A stretch of 64,000 bases of DNA from Locusta migratoria (GCA_026315105.1 CM048744.1:26019759-26083758); one strand, 5' to 3'. Positions 45,490 through 56,999 are shown, counted from the stretch's first letter. Made by a program: numbers and translations. The notes: generated from the letters alone by a model not told the origin.

Positions 45490-45800
45490 GCAGTGTTGGG
45501 GCAACAGCGACCTGCGCGGTCTGGAGCGCGTGCTGCCTCGCCGCAGAGCCGCCGCTTCCTCCCTCCCCCGCAGACGCCGCCCCCGCCCCCGGCGGCAAGT
45601 TGGCGCTGCTCGCGGCTCCGCCCCCGCCCCCGCCCCCGCTGCTCACCTGAGGAATTACCCGGCGCCGCCAAAGTTTGCCTGCGGCAGGAAGGCGGCGTTA
45701 GTCTTACCTGCGCGCCTGTCACTTCCACGCGGCGCGCACACACCCACGCCTCTCGTCGCCGCGAGCTCGCTCCTCAAGATGTGCCGCGCGCCGCCTAGCC
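45490..45800 (-). promoter_or_regulatory. CpG-rich block with two consensus splice-donor sequences on minus
   Basis: It is very GC-rich with GCCCCCGCC runs. On minus, CGCAGGTAAGAC has a donor GT at 45706-45707 and CTCAGGTGAGCA at 45645-45646. Both are near-ideal donor sites 60 bp apart. A first exon of a minus-strand host gene with alternative donors would fit, its body lying at coordinates below 45640. No acceptor or coding exon could be linked, and the long frames in both directions are low-complexity. Confidence 0.35.
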
Positions 45801-46718
45801 GAAACACCCGGATACGTGTCACGGCGAATATCGCGCGACACCTGCAAACACCCGGCGAGGGGCACGTCCACCAGTTGAGAGCGTTTTTAGTTTCCTTTTC
45901 CCTTAAAGTATTTGTGCTGTTCAACCTGGAGGCAGCTCTAAATTTATACATAGAATTAAGGTTATTAGTCTAGGTGCTTCTGAATAATTGGCCTCAACAA
46001 CAATATGTCGGAGTCATTCGAAAAGTACCCGTTTCTGAATAAAAATAAAAACTAGTAAATATGAGCAAATGAAAAGAATTCAATTACTTGTTACGTGGTC
46101 CCAATGCAAATTTAAATATTTGTCATTAGATATGACAAGCTTCTGTATTCCAGCGTCATATTCTTCCGCCGCCAGTATATTAAGATGAAATTTAACAATT
46201 TCACGAATAAGTATTCGTGGAACATTACTGAGAAGTACAAAAATTTCGTCAGTTGTAACGCACCGATCGTTTTTACGATTTCGTCAACTGAACTGAGCAG
46301 TTGGTCAGTAATGACAGTGGGCCACCACGAGTGTTCTCCCTCCACAAACAGAAGTCACAACACCAGCGCCGAAGAGGAAACTCTTCCATAACATCGTCTC
46401 CATACACCTTCTTCAAATGACGATGAATATCGATTGGACGCATATATATTTAAAACCTTCATCACAGCCCTAACGTGACAGCTGACTGCATTCTCTGTTT
46501 TTTTTTTCTTTCTTTAAATAAATAAATAACTTGGTAAACACTAATAGTCACAATATGGTATTACTTTCTGGACGACCTTCTTATAATACAATAAATAAAA
46601 GATCACTGTTTCACTAAGGTACCTTCTTTTCTCCCACTGACCATCAAGCTTGGAACCAAAATCGTCCTACAGACTAGTATTTGGAAAATTCATTTAGGTG
46701 TGATATCACGCAGTGCAT
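45801..46718. other. Unassigned stretch
   Basis: AT-rich beyond 45960. No recognisable frame or repeat apart from a short T-rich tract at 46498-46515. Confidence 0.45.
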
Positions 46719-46948
46719 AGTGTAACGGAACGGGAACCCCTCGGATACTAATTTCGCTAAACAAGACCATATTCACCTACTAAATTTGGAGGAAGCCTGC
46801 CCTGATATTTTACTTATGATATTTTGTACCTTAACAGTAAAGCAGGTTAGAATGATGAGCATTAATGTTTATCTGAGATCAGCTCAAAACATACCTATCC
46901 AAATTCATTGCATTTATCCTCAGAAAAACACGACAATGGATCACTACA
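46719..46948 (+). repeat. Inverted repeat arm, partner of 50630-50881
   Basis: It matches the reverse complement of 50630-50881 at about 80 percent. The aligned segment stays open in the same frame in both copies (46786 onward here; 50858 to 50673 on minus there). However, most differences change the amino acid, so I read it as decayed non-coding repeat and not a conserved protein. The family is not recognised. Confidence 0.75.
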
Positions 46949-49100
46949 AGTATAGCTTTCTGACACACTGGAAAAATATGCACACGTATTCTCAGTACAC
47001 TTTCAATAGTTATTATGTCCCTTGCCACACATACAATATTTAAAGTGATAAAACTATCAAATAATTACACTGTATATCACAAGCAAATAGCGATGTACTT
47101 CAATTAGGGTAATAGTTAGTTAAGACTATATTGTCATAAATATTTGTAAGTGTATATAATTGCTATTGATGCTGCGTATTAATGCATTTTTTAATTTTGT
47201 GCAATCTAATAACTTTTCATGAGTAGAATAATATTTTGAAATTGCAGTTTTATGTATTCCGTGAATATATATGTAAATGTATACTAAGATATTTTGACAG
47301 TCCGAAGCGATATATGTTGACCGATATAGATATATAGAGAGGGAGTCTGGTTTGTTTTGGTATGAAAAACGAAAAAGTGGATTGTTGTGGTGCCATTGAA
47401 GTTGATTTGATACTGTTCTTGTGTGGACTAGAAATATGTTTATGGAAGTTGACAGTGAACACGGAATGAAAAGCTATGCTTGTCATATTGATAAGCACTT
47501 GGTACGTAAGTGAGGTATTGGAATGCGTAAAAAAAAAAAATAAAAAAAATAAAAAATAAAAAAAAAAACTTTGTTTTGAAAGCCGCCAAGTGGTGACAAC
47601 ATAGGTATACGCTGTTGTACTAATAGCAGGCCGGACAGTTAATTAACAATTCAGGTGGTGAAATAAAATGGTTCACGATGAACTGCTATTTAAGAACTTT
47701 GTTTATAAATAATTGCTTTGGCAACTTCCACACAGTTACACGAATAGGCAGTGATTATCTTGAATGGTGTTGATAGTTCGGTGTATACAGTAAACTATGA
47801 ACATTAGCCACTGACTCGTATTGTTGAACGGGTTACTTTATGGATGGTGTTACAGTAAAATACGCTGAACTGTGTGAGCATATAAATCACGAACTTGTAT
47901 CGTGGATATAACTGACGAACATTGAACGGTTGTAGTGCGGCACATGATGTCTGAGTAAATTACGTCCTACCTTCTTTGTTATATGTTTTAATATTTCGGC
48001 CACGGGCGTTTTCGTTCTGTGACTTTGCCGATGGCGTGGAGCGTTCCGTCGGCCTGGGGAGCGACAAACTGAGCCAGCCAGAGGCGCCCAAACCTTCACC
48101 TTCGCCATCGGCGGCCACGCCGTATTCTCCCGCCCCAGCCTGACTTTAGGAGCGTGCAGATAAATGGCGACAGCAGACGCAGGGAACAGAGGCCCTCACA
48201 ACTAAATGGACACGATAGCGCGTGTGCAGAGAAAGCCCTACCAGAGGAGTCGTTTCCAAAAAACAGCTACGGCAACGCAGGTCAACCGTGGACCCCTGCA
48301 GACGGGAAGAAGATAAGCAAACCCCTGTAGTGCACAACGTGCGTGAGTGGGAAAGACAGATTGGCTTGCAGTGTAGATAAAGTGATTCCACCGAAACAAT
48401 CCTTCTGGCCACGGAAAAAGTCCCTGATAAATGGCATATCAGACAGGCCTAACACAGCTGCCACAAACAACTGTTTTTTCGAACCAAGAAAGCAGAAGAT
48501 AAAGACAACAGTCTTGAAACGTTGGAAAGGCACCAGTCTGCGAGTCTCATCTCAGCCTACAGAAAATTTCCACAGGGGACTGAGAGGCGCTCAGCTATTG
48601 GATGACATTTCAAAACCAACCCACCAACCACAGAGCCAAAGAGACGCAAAATTCGAGGAGAAGCTGTAGCTAGAGAGGGAAGGGACTTGGTGAGAAACCA
48701 CCGAAGTGGACAATGGTCAGTCGCCGGAGCAGCGAGGAAACACACTGGGCAGACGCGGGCCTGTGATGGTTATCAGTCGCCACACAGCGCCTCACATAAA
48801 CAGCCGCACGTAATAGCCGGGCAGCGGGGAGCAGGCGTCGCTGGGCTACTGCTGTGTGGGCCGCAGCTGACACGACGATCCACCGCCTGACGCCCACGTC
48901 GAGTCACTGCTGGGGAGGCAGCAAATTACCGGCCCCTGACCAGCTCATATCTGGGTCGTGTCCATGCCCAGTCAAATCGGCCCTGAGAGATTATGTTTTT
49001 CAAATCTTTTAATAAATAAAATTAAATTACATGTGCCAATCGTTTGTGTCAACTGTTACGTGCTCAAATCAATCACTTGAATCAGATGCCCCTACCACCC
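46949..49100. other. Unassigned region
   Basis: 47530-47571 is an A-rich run. 48000-48960 is less AT-rich, with frames up to 108 codons (48343-48669) that I do not recognise. An LTR was considered for 48670-49020 but no pair or boundaries were found. Confidence 0.4.
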
Positions 49101-49144
49101 TAGTTCCATAAGTAATCATTATATTTGCATTTAATTTTACTGCA

Positions 49145-49336
49145 GTGTGGGAGTTATTCAGGGAAAGGTTGGATTACCACAATGTTTATGGGACGACTGA
49201 CGAATCTGAAAAGCTTGGTGCAGCACTGCAGCTTATGAAATTGCCAGCTTCTGTCGAGAGGAGGTGTTATACCACATACGATTTGCTTGATTATGGACTA
49301 TGGGTCAATGACACAGACTTCGGCAGTGGAGTCTGA
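49145..49336 (+). pseudogene. Gag-like fragment of an LTR retrotransposon
   Basis: The 63-codon frame begins WELFRERLDYHNVYG, continues SEKLGAALQLMKLP, then CYTTYDLL and a stop. A Trp followed by a FxxRLxxY motif and then AALxLM is the pattern of the capsid-like Gag domain of gypsy-type insect retrotransposons. It is preceded by TTTAATTTTACTGCAG, an acceptor-like sequence, so an exon derived from Gag is possible. The nearby sequence shows no LTR or pol, so I treat it as a fragment. Confidence 0.4.
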
Positions 49337-50499
49337 AACTACTCAATAAACGCTAATATCTTGAAAGTAGCTTGTGGAGTCCTTAATGAAAGATCTCGGG
49401 CAGTAGAGATCTGCAGATGCAAGTTAAAATGCTCAGTGCTGCTCTAAATTACTCTGTGAGTGGGCCACAGTACCTGCGCAACGGAAATTTATCTAACAGC
49501 TCACTCCTTAAGGGAGCAACCAACGTTTTAACAAACACAAAATTAATGTTAAAAAGGGAATAGATAATTAAACATGGGTCAGGGATCATGAAATTATAAA
49601 GCAGAAGTTTGATACTTTAAAGCATTATCCATTCAGTAAAATGAACAAGCAAAAAAAATTGGGAAGACCATATAACCACAGTAAAGCACACACCTTGTAC
49701 ACAGTAGATAAAGAAAAGCAGAGTCACTCACAGACACGCGCATAATATTTGTGCCGCATTAATCATTTGGTAACACTTGATAGCAGTTGCGAAACGAAGC
49801 GGCGGCGGCGTTTCGACAAGATGGCGGGTGTCTTCAAACACAAATTAAAATTACACTATGCACTAAAGAAACTCATGTGTGGGAAGGCAGTGGCATACTA
49901 TCCGTAAACACCACATGGTGTGCAACCATGGTGAATTCCATATAATTTACAAAAAGAACTTAATTTATAATAAGCAAGTAAAACACACAAGAGAATTCAT
50001 ACAGATGAAAGCTAGTATGAGTAAAAGCATGGCCGAAGGCCGAAGTAAAGACCGTTACGAAAGCACATTGTGCAGTCGGTCATACCAAGATGGGAACGAT
50101 GGAATCAACCAAGAAATTTCGAGAAAGAATTTAGCATCCTTGAGGAAACAGACACGACATGAAAACAGTAGGTAAAAATCAACAAGGAAATTTGGTGTGT
50201 GGTGGGGAAAGGTTTTGTTGTGGCCTCATGCTTTACTCACGCTGCGTCTGCTGAAGTGAGAATATCATCGATTCATGCTGTTAGATAACATGCTGTTAGA
50301 ACATTACTTTCTTTGTGATCAGGCAGTTTTGGTTTATCAGTGATAGTTTTTCTTAAGTAATTCTTTCGCTATACGATGCGAAGTGTTTTTTAATTTACAG
50401 AAATCGAGCTATTCAGAGTAAATTTTGTATTTGCATTTCCAAACCTGTAATGATTTTGTGTCGGGTTTTCTCGAGTTAGAAAACACGTGGTGTCAACTT
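49337..50499. other. Unassigned region
   Basis: A 98-codon frame at 49879-50175 is Lys/Ser/Arg-rich and unrecognised. GGCGGCGGCG occurs near 49801. Confidence 0.4.
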
Positions 50500-50629
50500 C
50501 AGTCTTTGTGTAAATTGTGTATGTTGTCCATTGGTTAGTTTAGCTTAGTTTAAGTAGTTTGTAAATATAGGGACATGTGACCAAACTACATTGGTCCCAT
50601 AGAATTGCAAACATTTAAACATTTTCTTT
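50500..50629 (+). mobile_element. 3' half of a type 2 SINE
   Basis: The TGTATGTTGTCCATTGGTTAG, TTTAAGTAGTTTGTAAATATAG, TTGGTCCCATAG and AAACATTTAAACATTTT order is that of the SINE at 29626-29830. The head is missing or unrecognisable. It abuts the inverted repeat arm that starts at 50630. Confidence 0.75.
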
Positions 50630-50881
50630 TAGTGATCCATGTGTTTGTCGTAATCACATTAACAGAATTGTTTTACTGAGGATAAATGCAATGAATTTGG
50701 ATAGGTATGCTTTGAGTTGCACTCAGATTGACATTAATGCTCGTCATTCTAACATGCTTTACTGTTAAGCTACAAAATATCACAAGGAAAATATCAGGGC
50801 AGGGTTCCTCCAAATTTAGTAGGTGAACATGGTCTTGTTTAGCGAAATTAGTATCCAAGGGATTCTTGTTCCGTTACAATA
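50630..50881 (-). repeat. Inverted repeat arm, partner of 46719-46948
   Basis: Reverse-complement copy of 46719-46948, 3.7 kb away. It contains a 21-bp insertion relative to its partner near 50654. Its inner boundary coincides with the end of a SINE. Confidence 0.75.
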
Positions 50882-51288
50882 GCCTGATTGATGCCAGAGG
50901 GCTACAGATAATCCCTTAACGTTCATAATGTACCTCAAGTAGGGGCAATACATATTTCTGGCATTTCGGACCAAATGGGTTAATCGTCGCTGAGCATACC
51001 ATTGCTTGTTGGGCACATGGTTTGATTTTGACGTCGAAGGACCACAAAACATTACAGGAGATGCGCAGAGTGGAGGTACCATAACATTAGTGCTACTCTG
51101 CAAGGGATACACGTAGTGCTCCACATGTTGGCGGTCGCACATCACTGTGAGGGCGAGGCAACGACGCCGGCTTTGCGAAGAGTGAGCGGACTATTACCTT
51201 TTCTAACATCAATAACTGAGTCACCGCGATATGTCCTGGCCGTTTTGCATATTTCATCACAGAACCGCTCATCTGTAATCCCTCTGTA

Positions 51289-51289
<1 letters not shown>
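50882..51289. other. Unassigned stretch
   Basis: No frame or repeat recognised. Confidence 0.45.
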
Positions 51290-51375
<86 letters not shown>

Positions 51376-51382
51376 CCACACC

Positions 51383-51430
<48 letters not shown>
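51290..51430. repeat. Compound (CT)n-(CA)n-(GA)n microsatellite, self-complementary
   Basis: About 32 CT units are followed by a CA-rich loop (51355-51385) and about 22 GA units. The CT and GA arms are complementary, so the tract can fold into a long perfect hairpin in either strand. Confidence 0.97.
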
Positions 51431-51431
<1 letters not shown>

Positions 51432-52507
51432 GCACACAGCTACACGTATGCACGCACACACAACCATATACAAAGAAGTTCGCATAAAGTACAAAAATAA
51501 AAATAATAAAATAACATAACGTTCTGCGTGCTCAAGACTCCAATGCTTTTTTACGGATTTACACAAAAAGCATTTCTTTGTTGGGATGAAGTCAGTCTCC
51601 ACAGCTGACGGACAGGGCTGGTGAAGGAATTACACTCGTCTAAATGACCGTAGCAGTATAGAAATAGTATAACTGGTATTTGACGTTGGAGTAAACCTTT
51701 TACGTCATTCAAAAAGGGTACACTGACAAGAAGCAGGCAGCCATCGCAGTACAACACAATTTGTAGATATTGCTTGCTGTATTCTCATAAGATTTTTTTT
51801 TCTTTCATCGGGTGGCTTAATATATATTTGGTATCGAGATATATTACTTCAAGTAAGTTACGACCCCACTTAGTTCTCGGAATTAACGTGAACCGCTTGC
51901 TTACGTTAACTGCCTGTACTGACGCTATAAATGCGAGAAACCATGGCCAGTGTCACTGTTTCGATGTATGAGGTTTATAGGCGAGTGACTGTTCTCAGCC
52001 TGCGTCTGAATTGCCCGTAAACGTTGATTATTTTACTGTTGGCTTCATGAATAATGCATGAAACTCATTCCGATGTGACACTGAATGTACCCTGTTTATA
52101 TTCTAGCTCTCTCTACTTGTGGGGCTACTTAATAATTTTATAAGAACGTGATATGCTGGAGGAAAGCGAAATGACAGCAGATAAAATGTTAAGATGTTCT
52201 ATCCAGCTTATAGAAAAGTGAAAAAATAATGTTAGTATGTTTGCATAAAAATACACTTCCTACGTATTTTTAAAATCTGTTTATTGGCTAACAATACGAG
52301 TCCTTGACTACCAATCCATTCTGTGAAAACCGCACATCAATCGCACTTGCCGTTTCCGCAATATTTGCTGTGCAGGTGTTAGGTGAATCTCCATATATAT
52401 TTGTGTGTGTGGTGTCTTTTCTTTCGGACATGTCCGACTTTTCATACTGCAGTTATTATCTATTCCTATTTGTGGTATGTATTACACTAACTGAGAAATG
52501 GTAAAGT
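51431..52507. other. Unassigned stretch
   Basis: AT-rich, with no recognisable structure. Confidence 0.45.
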
Positions 52508-52593
52508 TTAAAATGCGTACTCAGCCGCGAATCTAACCCGGGTCTCCTGCTTTCTAGGCAGTTGCGCTACACCACAGTAGACACAGCGGGGTT
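52508..52593 (-). mobile_element. tRNA-derived repeat fragment (type 4)
   Basis: On minus: TGTGGTGTAGCGCAACTGCC (A-box region), TAGAAAGCAGGAGACCC (anticodon loop region), GGGTTAGATTCGCGGC (degraded B box). The same layout occurs at 62874-62950, and in plus orientation at 56631-56720. It is not a functional tRNA, because the B box and T arm are damaged. Confidence 0.6.
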
Positions 52594-52641
52594 GGAACAC
52601 TTGCGGGGAGTGACACTTGCGAGGAGTGACACTTGCGGGGA
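52594..52641. repeat. 16-bp tandem repeat, three units
   Basis: The units GGAACACTTGCGGGGA, GTGACACTTGCGAGGA and GTGACACTTGCGGGGA are contiguous. Reverse-complement relatives (GCAAGTGTC/GCGCAAGTGTCCC) lie at 54015-54075, so the motif belongs to a larger dispersed repeat. Confidence 0.9.
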
Positions 52642-54224
52642 ACCCGGGGCCCTTGGGGTGGCTTATGGCTTTTCCTGCGTACAGACACACCAAGAAGTCT
52701 AGCACTGCTGTTGTCAAGTTTCCACACTGTCAACACAGAACGCACTGCACAGAACCGTTGAATTATGTCTTGTGAATGTACCTATAAAATCTGCCATATG
52801 AAAATTTTAGTGTGAGACGCAAATTTGTTTTTTCTATAATAACATTAAAAACATATTAAAAATTCTGAACTAGAAAACCAGTGAAGTTATGAACTTGAAG
52901 CGTTTTGTGTTGCTAAATCTTTACATGGTAGTCACGATTCTAAAATTTGGTTGCTATCGCCAAAGTAGACGAAAAGTTAAATTTTTTGGTGTAATCTTCG
53001 CCGTGTAGACTGTATGTTGTAGAAGTCTACGCCGAACCCAATTATAATCATACCTCTGAGGATAGAACGTTGCTTGCACTTCTCCTGCGTTTCTAGTCTG
53101 CCGTGCTGTGGTACGTAACGACATCATACCGTTCCATTTCACCGAGAGCTATGGATGTATTGGTATGATGTCTGTTCTTTCGAAATAAGACATCACACCA
53201 ATATATGTATCATTTAGACGCAAAGATTCTGGGTTCTCTTTTCATCGATAACGCGATTAACAACGTTAGACCTTGTGTGTAAACAGTTAAAGGCTATGAG
53301 TGTCACTGGAAATATGCATAAGTAACACCTGTTGTTTGAGACTTGAAGATGACCTCAAATTATCCGAAATCGATATCTAATAATAAACATAAAGTGTAGC
53401 TGTCTATATTTCATAATGCAATTTCTAACATATTTAAAAGCTGCTCAAAACCACCTACAAAAACCTTTACAATGAGATTGTATATATTTCCACGATCAAA
53501 TTGTGTTTTAGTTATTTGTAGAAATACACCTAAAGATCTGCCCTTGCTTTTAGTGCCTTGATCAGCTGTTTATTTTTAGAGGCAATTCTAGGGACAGGAA
53601 AAATTCGTATTTGCGAAAAATTCGAATATAGATGCGAATTCTGACTCAAAATGCAGTAAATCCGAAATTGTCATAAATGGTATTTTGGTGTGAAACACTA
53701 TTTAATCAGAAATATTGCGAGATAACTTTATTTTCTGCCCTTAAATATGTACAAAGTAAACAGTAGGTACCGGAAAAATTCGCATTTTTTAATGAATGCG
53801 AAATATGGGCCCATGCTAATATTGGGCCGGAATGCGAGAGACGTGAATCTTGTAATATACGCTATTTTTAGCGAACGTCCCGTTACTACTGCTCCACCTC
53901 GCTCGGTGGGCCGTTCCCTGAATACGGCACAGGTAGCGGCTGGAGGGCGTGGAGTAGGGGTGATGTATCCCTACTTCTGGAACACCCGTTCACTACCTGC
54001 AGCGTCCGGGTCTCCACGCAAGTGTCTACACATTCCCTTTCCGCGCAAGTGTCCCTCCCCGGAAGTGTCACAAACTCGACACAGCTATCACTGCACCTGC
54101 ACGGATTACTTAACTAATCCTCTCGTCAGGTACAAATTCTCAGCTCGGCAGGTAGAAGAGCCCAGGGCTGTGAGGTTGCACTGACACGGGCCGCACTTTA
54201 CGGCAATGCGTGGCCGCAATAGCA
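52642..54224. other. Unassigned region with a short palindrome
   Basis: 53151-53172 and 53189-53210 are complementary 22-nt arms around TGTTCTTTCGAAATAA. 53990-54180 contains an inverted relative of 52560-52660, and CACCTGCACGGATTACTTAAC and CGTCAGGTACAAATTC there match 63117-63160. The 145-codon frame at 53747-54184 overlaps these repeats and is not a recognisable protein. Confidence 0.45.
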
Positions 54225-55525
54225 TTGCTGCAATCTATAATGGAAGCGAGCCTAAAAAACAACCAAGACATATTAATAAGATTTGTGACCTGGAAAAAGT
54301 CTTCGATAATGTAAGGTGCTGGATGATGTTCGCAATTCTGAGAAAAATAGGAGTAAGCTTGTAGGGAAAGGCGGAAAATACATAGTTTGTATAAGCACGA
54401 AGTCGATACAATAAGCGTCGAAAGTCAAGAACGAAATGCTCAGATTAAAAAGGGGGTAAGAAAAGGTTGTGGACTGTCGCCATCACAGTTCAACTTGCAC
54501 AATGAAGAGACTTAATGTAGAAAATAAAGATGTTCAAGGCTCTGATAAAAGTTCTGGGTAAAAGGATATCAGTGATAAGATTTGCTGATGACATTGCTAT
54601 CATCTGTGAAAGTGAAGGAAAATTACAGGGTCTGTTGAATAGAATGAAAAGACTAATGAGCACAGACCATGGACTGAAGGTAAACCAAGGAAAGATGAAA
54701 GTCATAAGAAGTAACAGAAATAAAAGTAACGAGAAAATAACATCCGAATTGGTGATCACAATGCAGTGCTGTAGCCGGCCGCAGTAGCCGAGTGGTCTGC
54801 GGCGTGCCAGTCACGGTCTTCACGGCCGCTGCGGTCGGGGGTTCGAATGCCCTTTCGGGCATGGACGTTTGTGTCGTCTTTACTATAAGCTAGTTCATAA
54901 GTAGTTTGTAAGTTTAGGGACTGATGACCCCTTAGTTAAGTCCCATAAGCTCTACAAACATTTGATCACAATGTACACCAAGACAAAGAATTCTGCTACC
55001 TTTGCAGTAAACTAACTCACGACGGAAGAAGCAAGAGGGACATAAAAAGTGGATTAGCACAAGCAATGAGGGCATTCACAGGAAAGAGAAATCTACTGCT
55101 GTCAAACATCGCCCTGGACTTTAGGCAGAAATTTCGCAGAACATAAGTTTGCAGTATAACAATGTATGTAACTTGGACTGCTGGGAAATGAGAACAGAAG
55201 AGAATTGAAGCATTTGATATGTAGTTTATGGAGTTGTACAAAATATCACGTAATTTTTTGTAGGTACTGCTTTTAAGTTTATGTTTTAAAGCCATAAATG
55301 CCTGGGTATTTATGAATTTTGGGCATTTGCCCAAGCATTCATTCTAGGCATTTGCCCCAACTTGCAAATGTCGAGGCATTTTACATCACTAGGGGAAAAA
55401 CAGAATGGAAACATCAAGCAAATAATTGAGGATGTAGGTTGCAATGGTACTTTGAAATGAAACGGTTGGCTAAGGATTTGGTGGCAGGTTGCATCAAAGC
55501 AGTCAGAAGACTGATGACTAGGGAT
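54225..55525 (+). pseudogene. LINE reverse transcriptase remnant, interrupted by a SINE
   Basis: In several frames the order of a non-LTR reverse transcriptase is seen: a DLEKVFDNV box (from 54286), LRKIGVS, a degraded KKGVRxGCGLSP region, then RFADDIAIICES with FADD at 54581-54592, GLKVNQGKMKV, and, after the SINE at 54764-54962, EFCYLCSKLTHDGR, IKSGLAQAMRAF and a final ASKQSED-like end at about 55505. Stops, frameshifts and an unrelated segment near 55255-55390 show it is dead. The type is that of abundant insect endonuclease/RT LINEs. I do not assign a clade. Confidence 0.85.
54764..54962 (+). mobile_element. tRNA-derived SINE inserted in a LINE RT pseudogene
   Basis: The target duplication TGATCACAATG is perfect (54753-54763 and 54963-54973). 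The SINE head (GCCGGCCGCAGTAGCCGAG) begins 11-12 bp after the left duplication, so a few extra bases were added at the 5' junction. The LINE translation resumes in alignment on the far side. Confidence 0.94.
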
Positions 55526-55800
55526 GCAAACGATAAATCTACGTTTTGAAAACATCGACGTTTTGCCCCAAAACATCGATGTTAACAGCGATGGTTTGAA
55601 CATCGATATATCGTCTATGTATCGGCGATAGAAGTCGAAAACTATCAACACCGTTAAATTCTGGTTCTAAGCCTTTTTCCTGTATATGAAAAGGATGTTC
55701 TATAGTATTGTATGTTACGTTTAGAAAACAAAGGAAGAAACAAATATTTGGGTTTTATTTCCGAAAAAGTGATAATTTGCGAATGCGTGGTTACGTTACC

Positions 55801-55825
55801 AAAAAAAAAAAAAAAAAAAAAAAAA
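55801..55825. repeat. Poly-A run
   Basis: About 26 A residues with no poly-A-tailed element recognised directly upstream. Confidence 0.95.
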
Positions 55826-55867
55826 CCACCAGAATATATGACAACTGCGAATGGGCAGATCTGAAAA

Positions 55868-56066
55868 GCCGGCCGCGGTGGCCGAGGAGACTGAGGCGTT
55901 CCAGTCACGGTCTGCACGGCCACTACGGTCGGGGGTTCGAATCCCCCCTCGGGCATGGATATTTGTGCCGTCCTAGTTCGTAAGTAGTTCATAAGTAGTT
56001 TGTAAGTTTAGGGACTGATGACCCCGTAGTTAAGTCCCATAGACTATACAAACATTTGAACATTTG
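55868..56066 (+). mobile_element. tRNA-derived SINE (type 1)
   Basis: Near-consensus copy of the GTCCTAGTTCGTAAGTAG variant. The target duplication AGATCTGAAAA is perfect (55857-55867 and 56067-56077). Confidence 0.96.
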
Positions 56067-56630
56067 AGATCTGAAAATGTGTACCCAGCTGGCACAAATA
56101 CACAAATTGCACGAACCGAACACTACGATCTTCATAATCGTACTGACAGTTAGCAGTCATCCGCTGAGGTGGATAAGGAGCTCGGGACTGTAGGCAGACT
56201 GTGTCGAGATTGCGTTTCCGGTGAGCGAAGACTGGGCGGCGTGGCATTACCGCGAAAACAGGGACGGCTTAGGGAGGGTACGAGCTGCAGGTAGGTCGTG
56301 ACGTAGTAAACAGGTCAGGCTAGGTGCAAATGTCGCAGATTTGGGGTTGGGTGCAAATGTCACTGGGTGCTTTTGTCACATATCCATAACTGCAGAATCA
56401 AAAGTGACATCTGTTCTTTCGGTCTTGTCAGTAACAACAGACGTCTCATATTTATAACTTATATAAAATGCCGATGACGGGCAACGGTCCTTTCTTCTGT
56501 GCGGAGACACTCCCAAGGAATCAGTTTCAATAGCTACAAGTTTGAGTAATAATGGTAAGGTTAAAGCTGAGAATGTGTGTCTGATGGGAGGCGTATTTAG
56601 GTAATGATCATCGCTCTGTCCCATGTGGTG

Positions 56631-56720
56631 CACCGGGCGTAGTGGTCACTGCAGCTGCCTACAAAGCAGGAGACGCGGCTTCGAATCCCAGAGAACACTT
56701 CTTCAACTTTACCATTTCGA
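56631..56720 (+). mobile_element. tRNA-derived repeat fragment (type 4)
   Basis: GGGCGTAGTGGTCACTGCAG, CAAAGCAGGAGACGC and GGCTTCGAATCCCAGAG give A box, anticodon arm and B box. It is followed by ACTTCTTCAACTTTACC. Same layout as 52508-52593 and 62874-62950. Confidence 0.6.
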
Positions 56721-56837
56721 AATTAATGTCATACATTCAGTGAATATAGATAATCCTGGGTTTTAAATATTGTAATATCTCCGAAACTGCTTACCGTATC
56801 TTGATGGGTGAATCGCCGTTGAATTCTTTTTGACATC

Positions 56838-56998
56838 TTAAGGTACGTAACTGCGGCGTCATCAGCCCCTAAAAAACTTACAAACTACGTATGAACTACC
56901 TTATACTAAATACGACACAAGCATCCATGCCCAATGGGGAACGGCCTCGCGCATCGGATCATGGCGCCTCAATGCGCTGGGCCACTCCACCGCGGCTA
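56838..56998 (-). mobile_element. Internally deleted tRNA-derived SINE
   Basis: On minus the head AGCCGCGGTGGAGTGGCCC, GCATTGAGGCGCCATGATCC and GCGCGAGGCCGTTCCCC jumps straight to CATTGGGCATGGATGC. The B box has been removed, and the body and tail follow. It is related to the copy at 22613-22806. Confidence 0.82.
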
Positions 56999-56999
56999 A

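Noticed and set aside
45454..45973. Plus-strand frames of 114-147 codons
   Set aside because: They are composition artefacts of the CpG-rich block with no domain. The donor-like signals there are on the other strand.
46786..47043. Frame shared by both inverted arms as a conserved protein
   Set aside because: Nearly all differences between copies alter amino acids, and the frame starts and ends differently in each.
48670..49020. LTR of a second retrotransposon
   Set aside because: No TG...CA borders, matching second copy or primer-binding site could be found.
55529..55640. hAT end (TAGGGATGCAAACGATA) with ATCGAT-rich interior
   Set aside because: It looks like a hAT terminus abutting the LINE end, but no matching opposite end was found, so no element is called.
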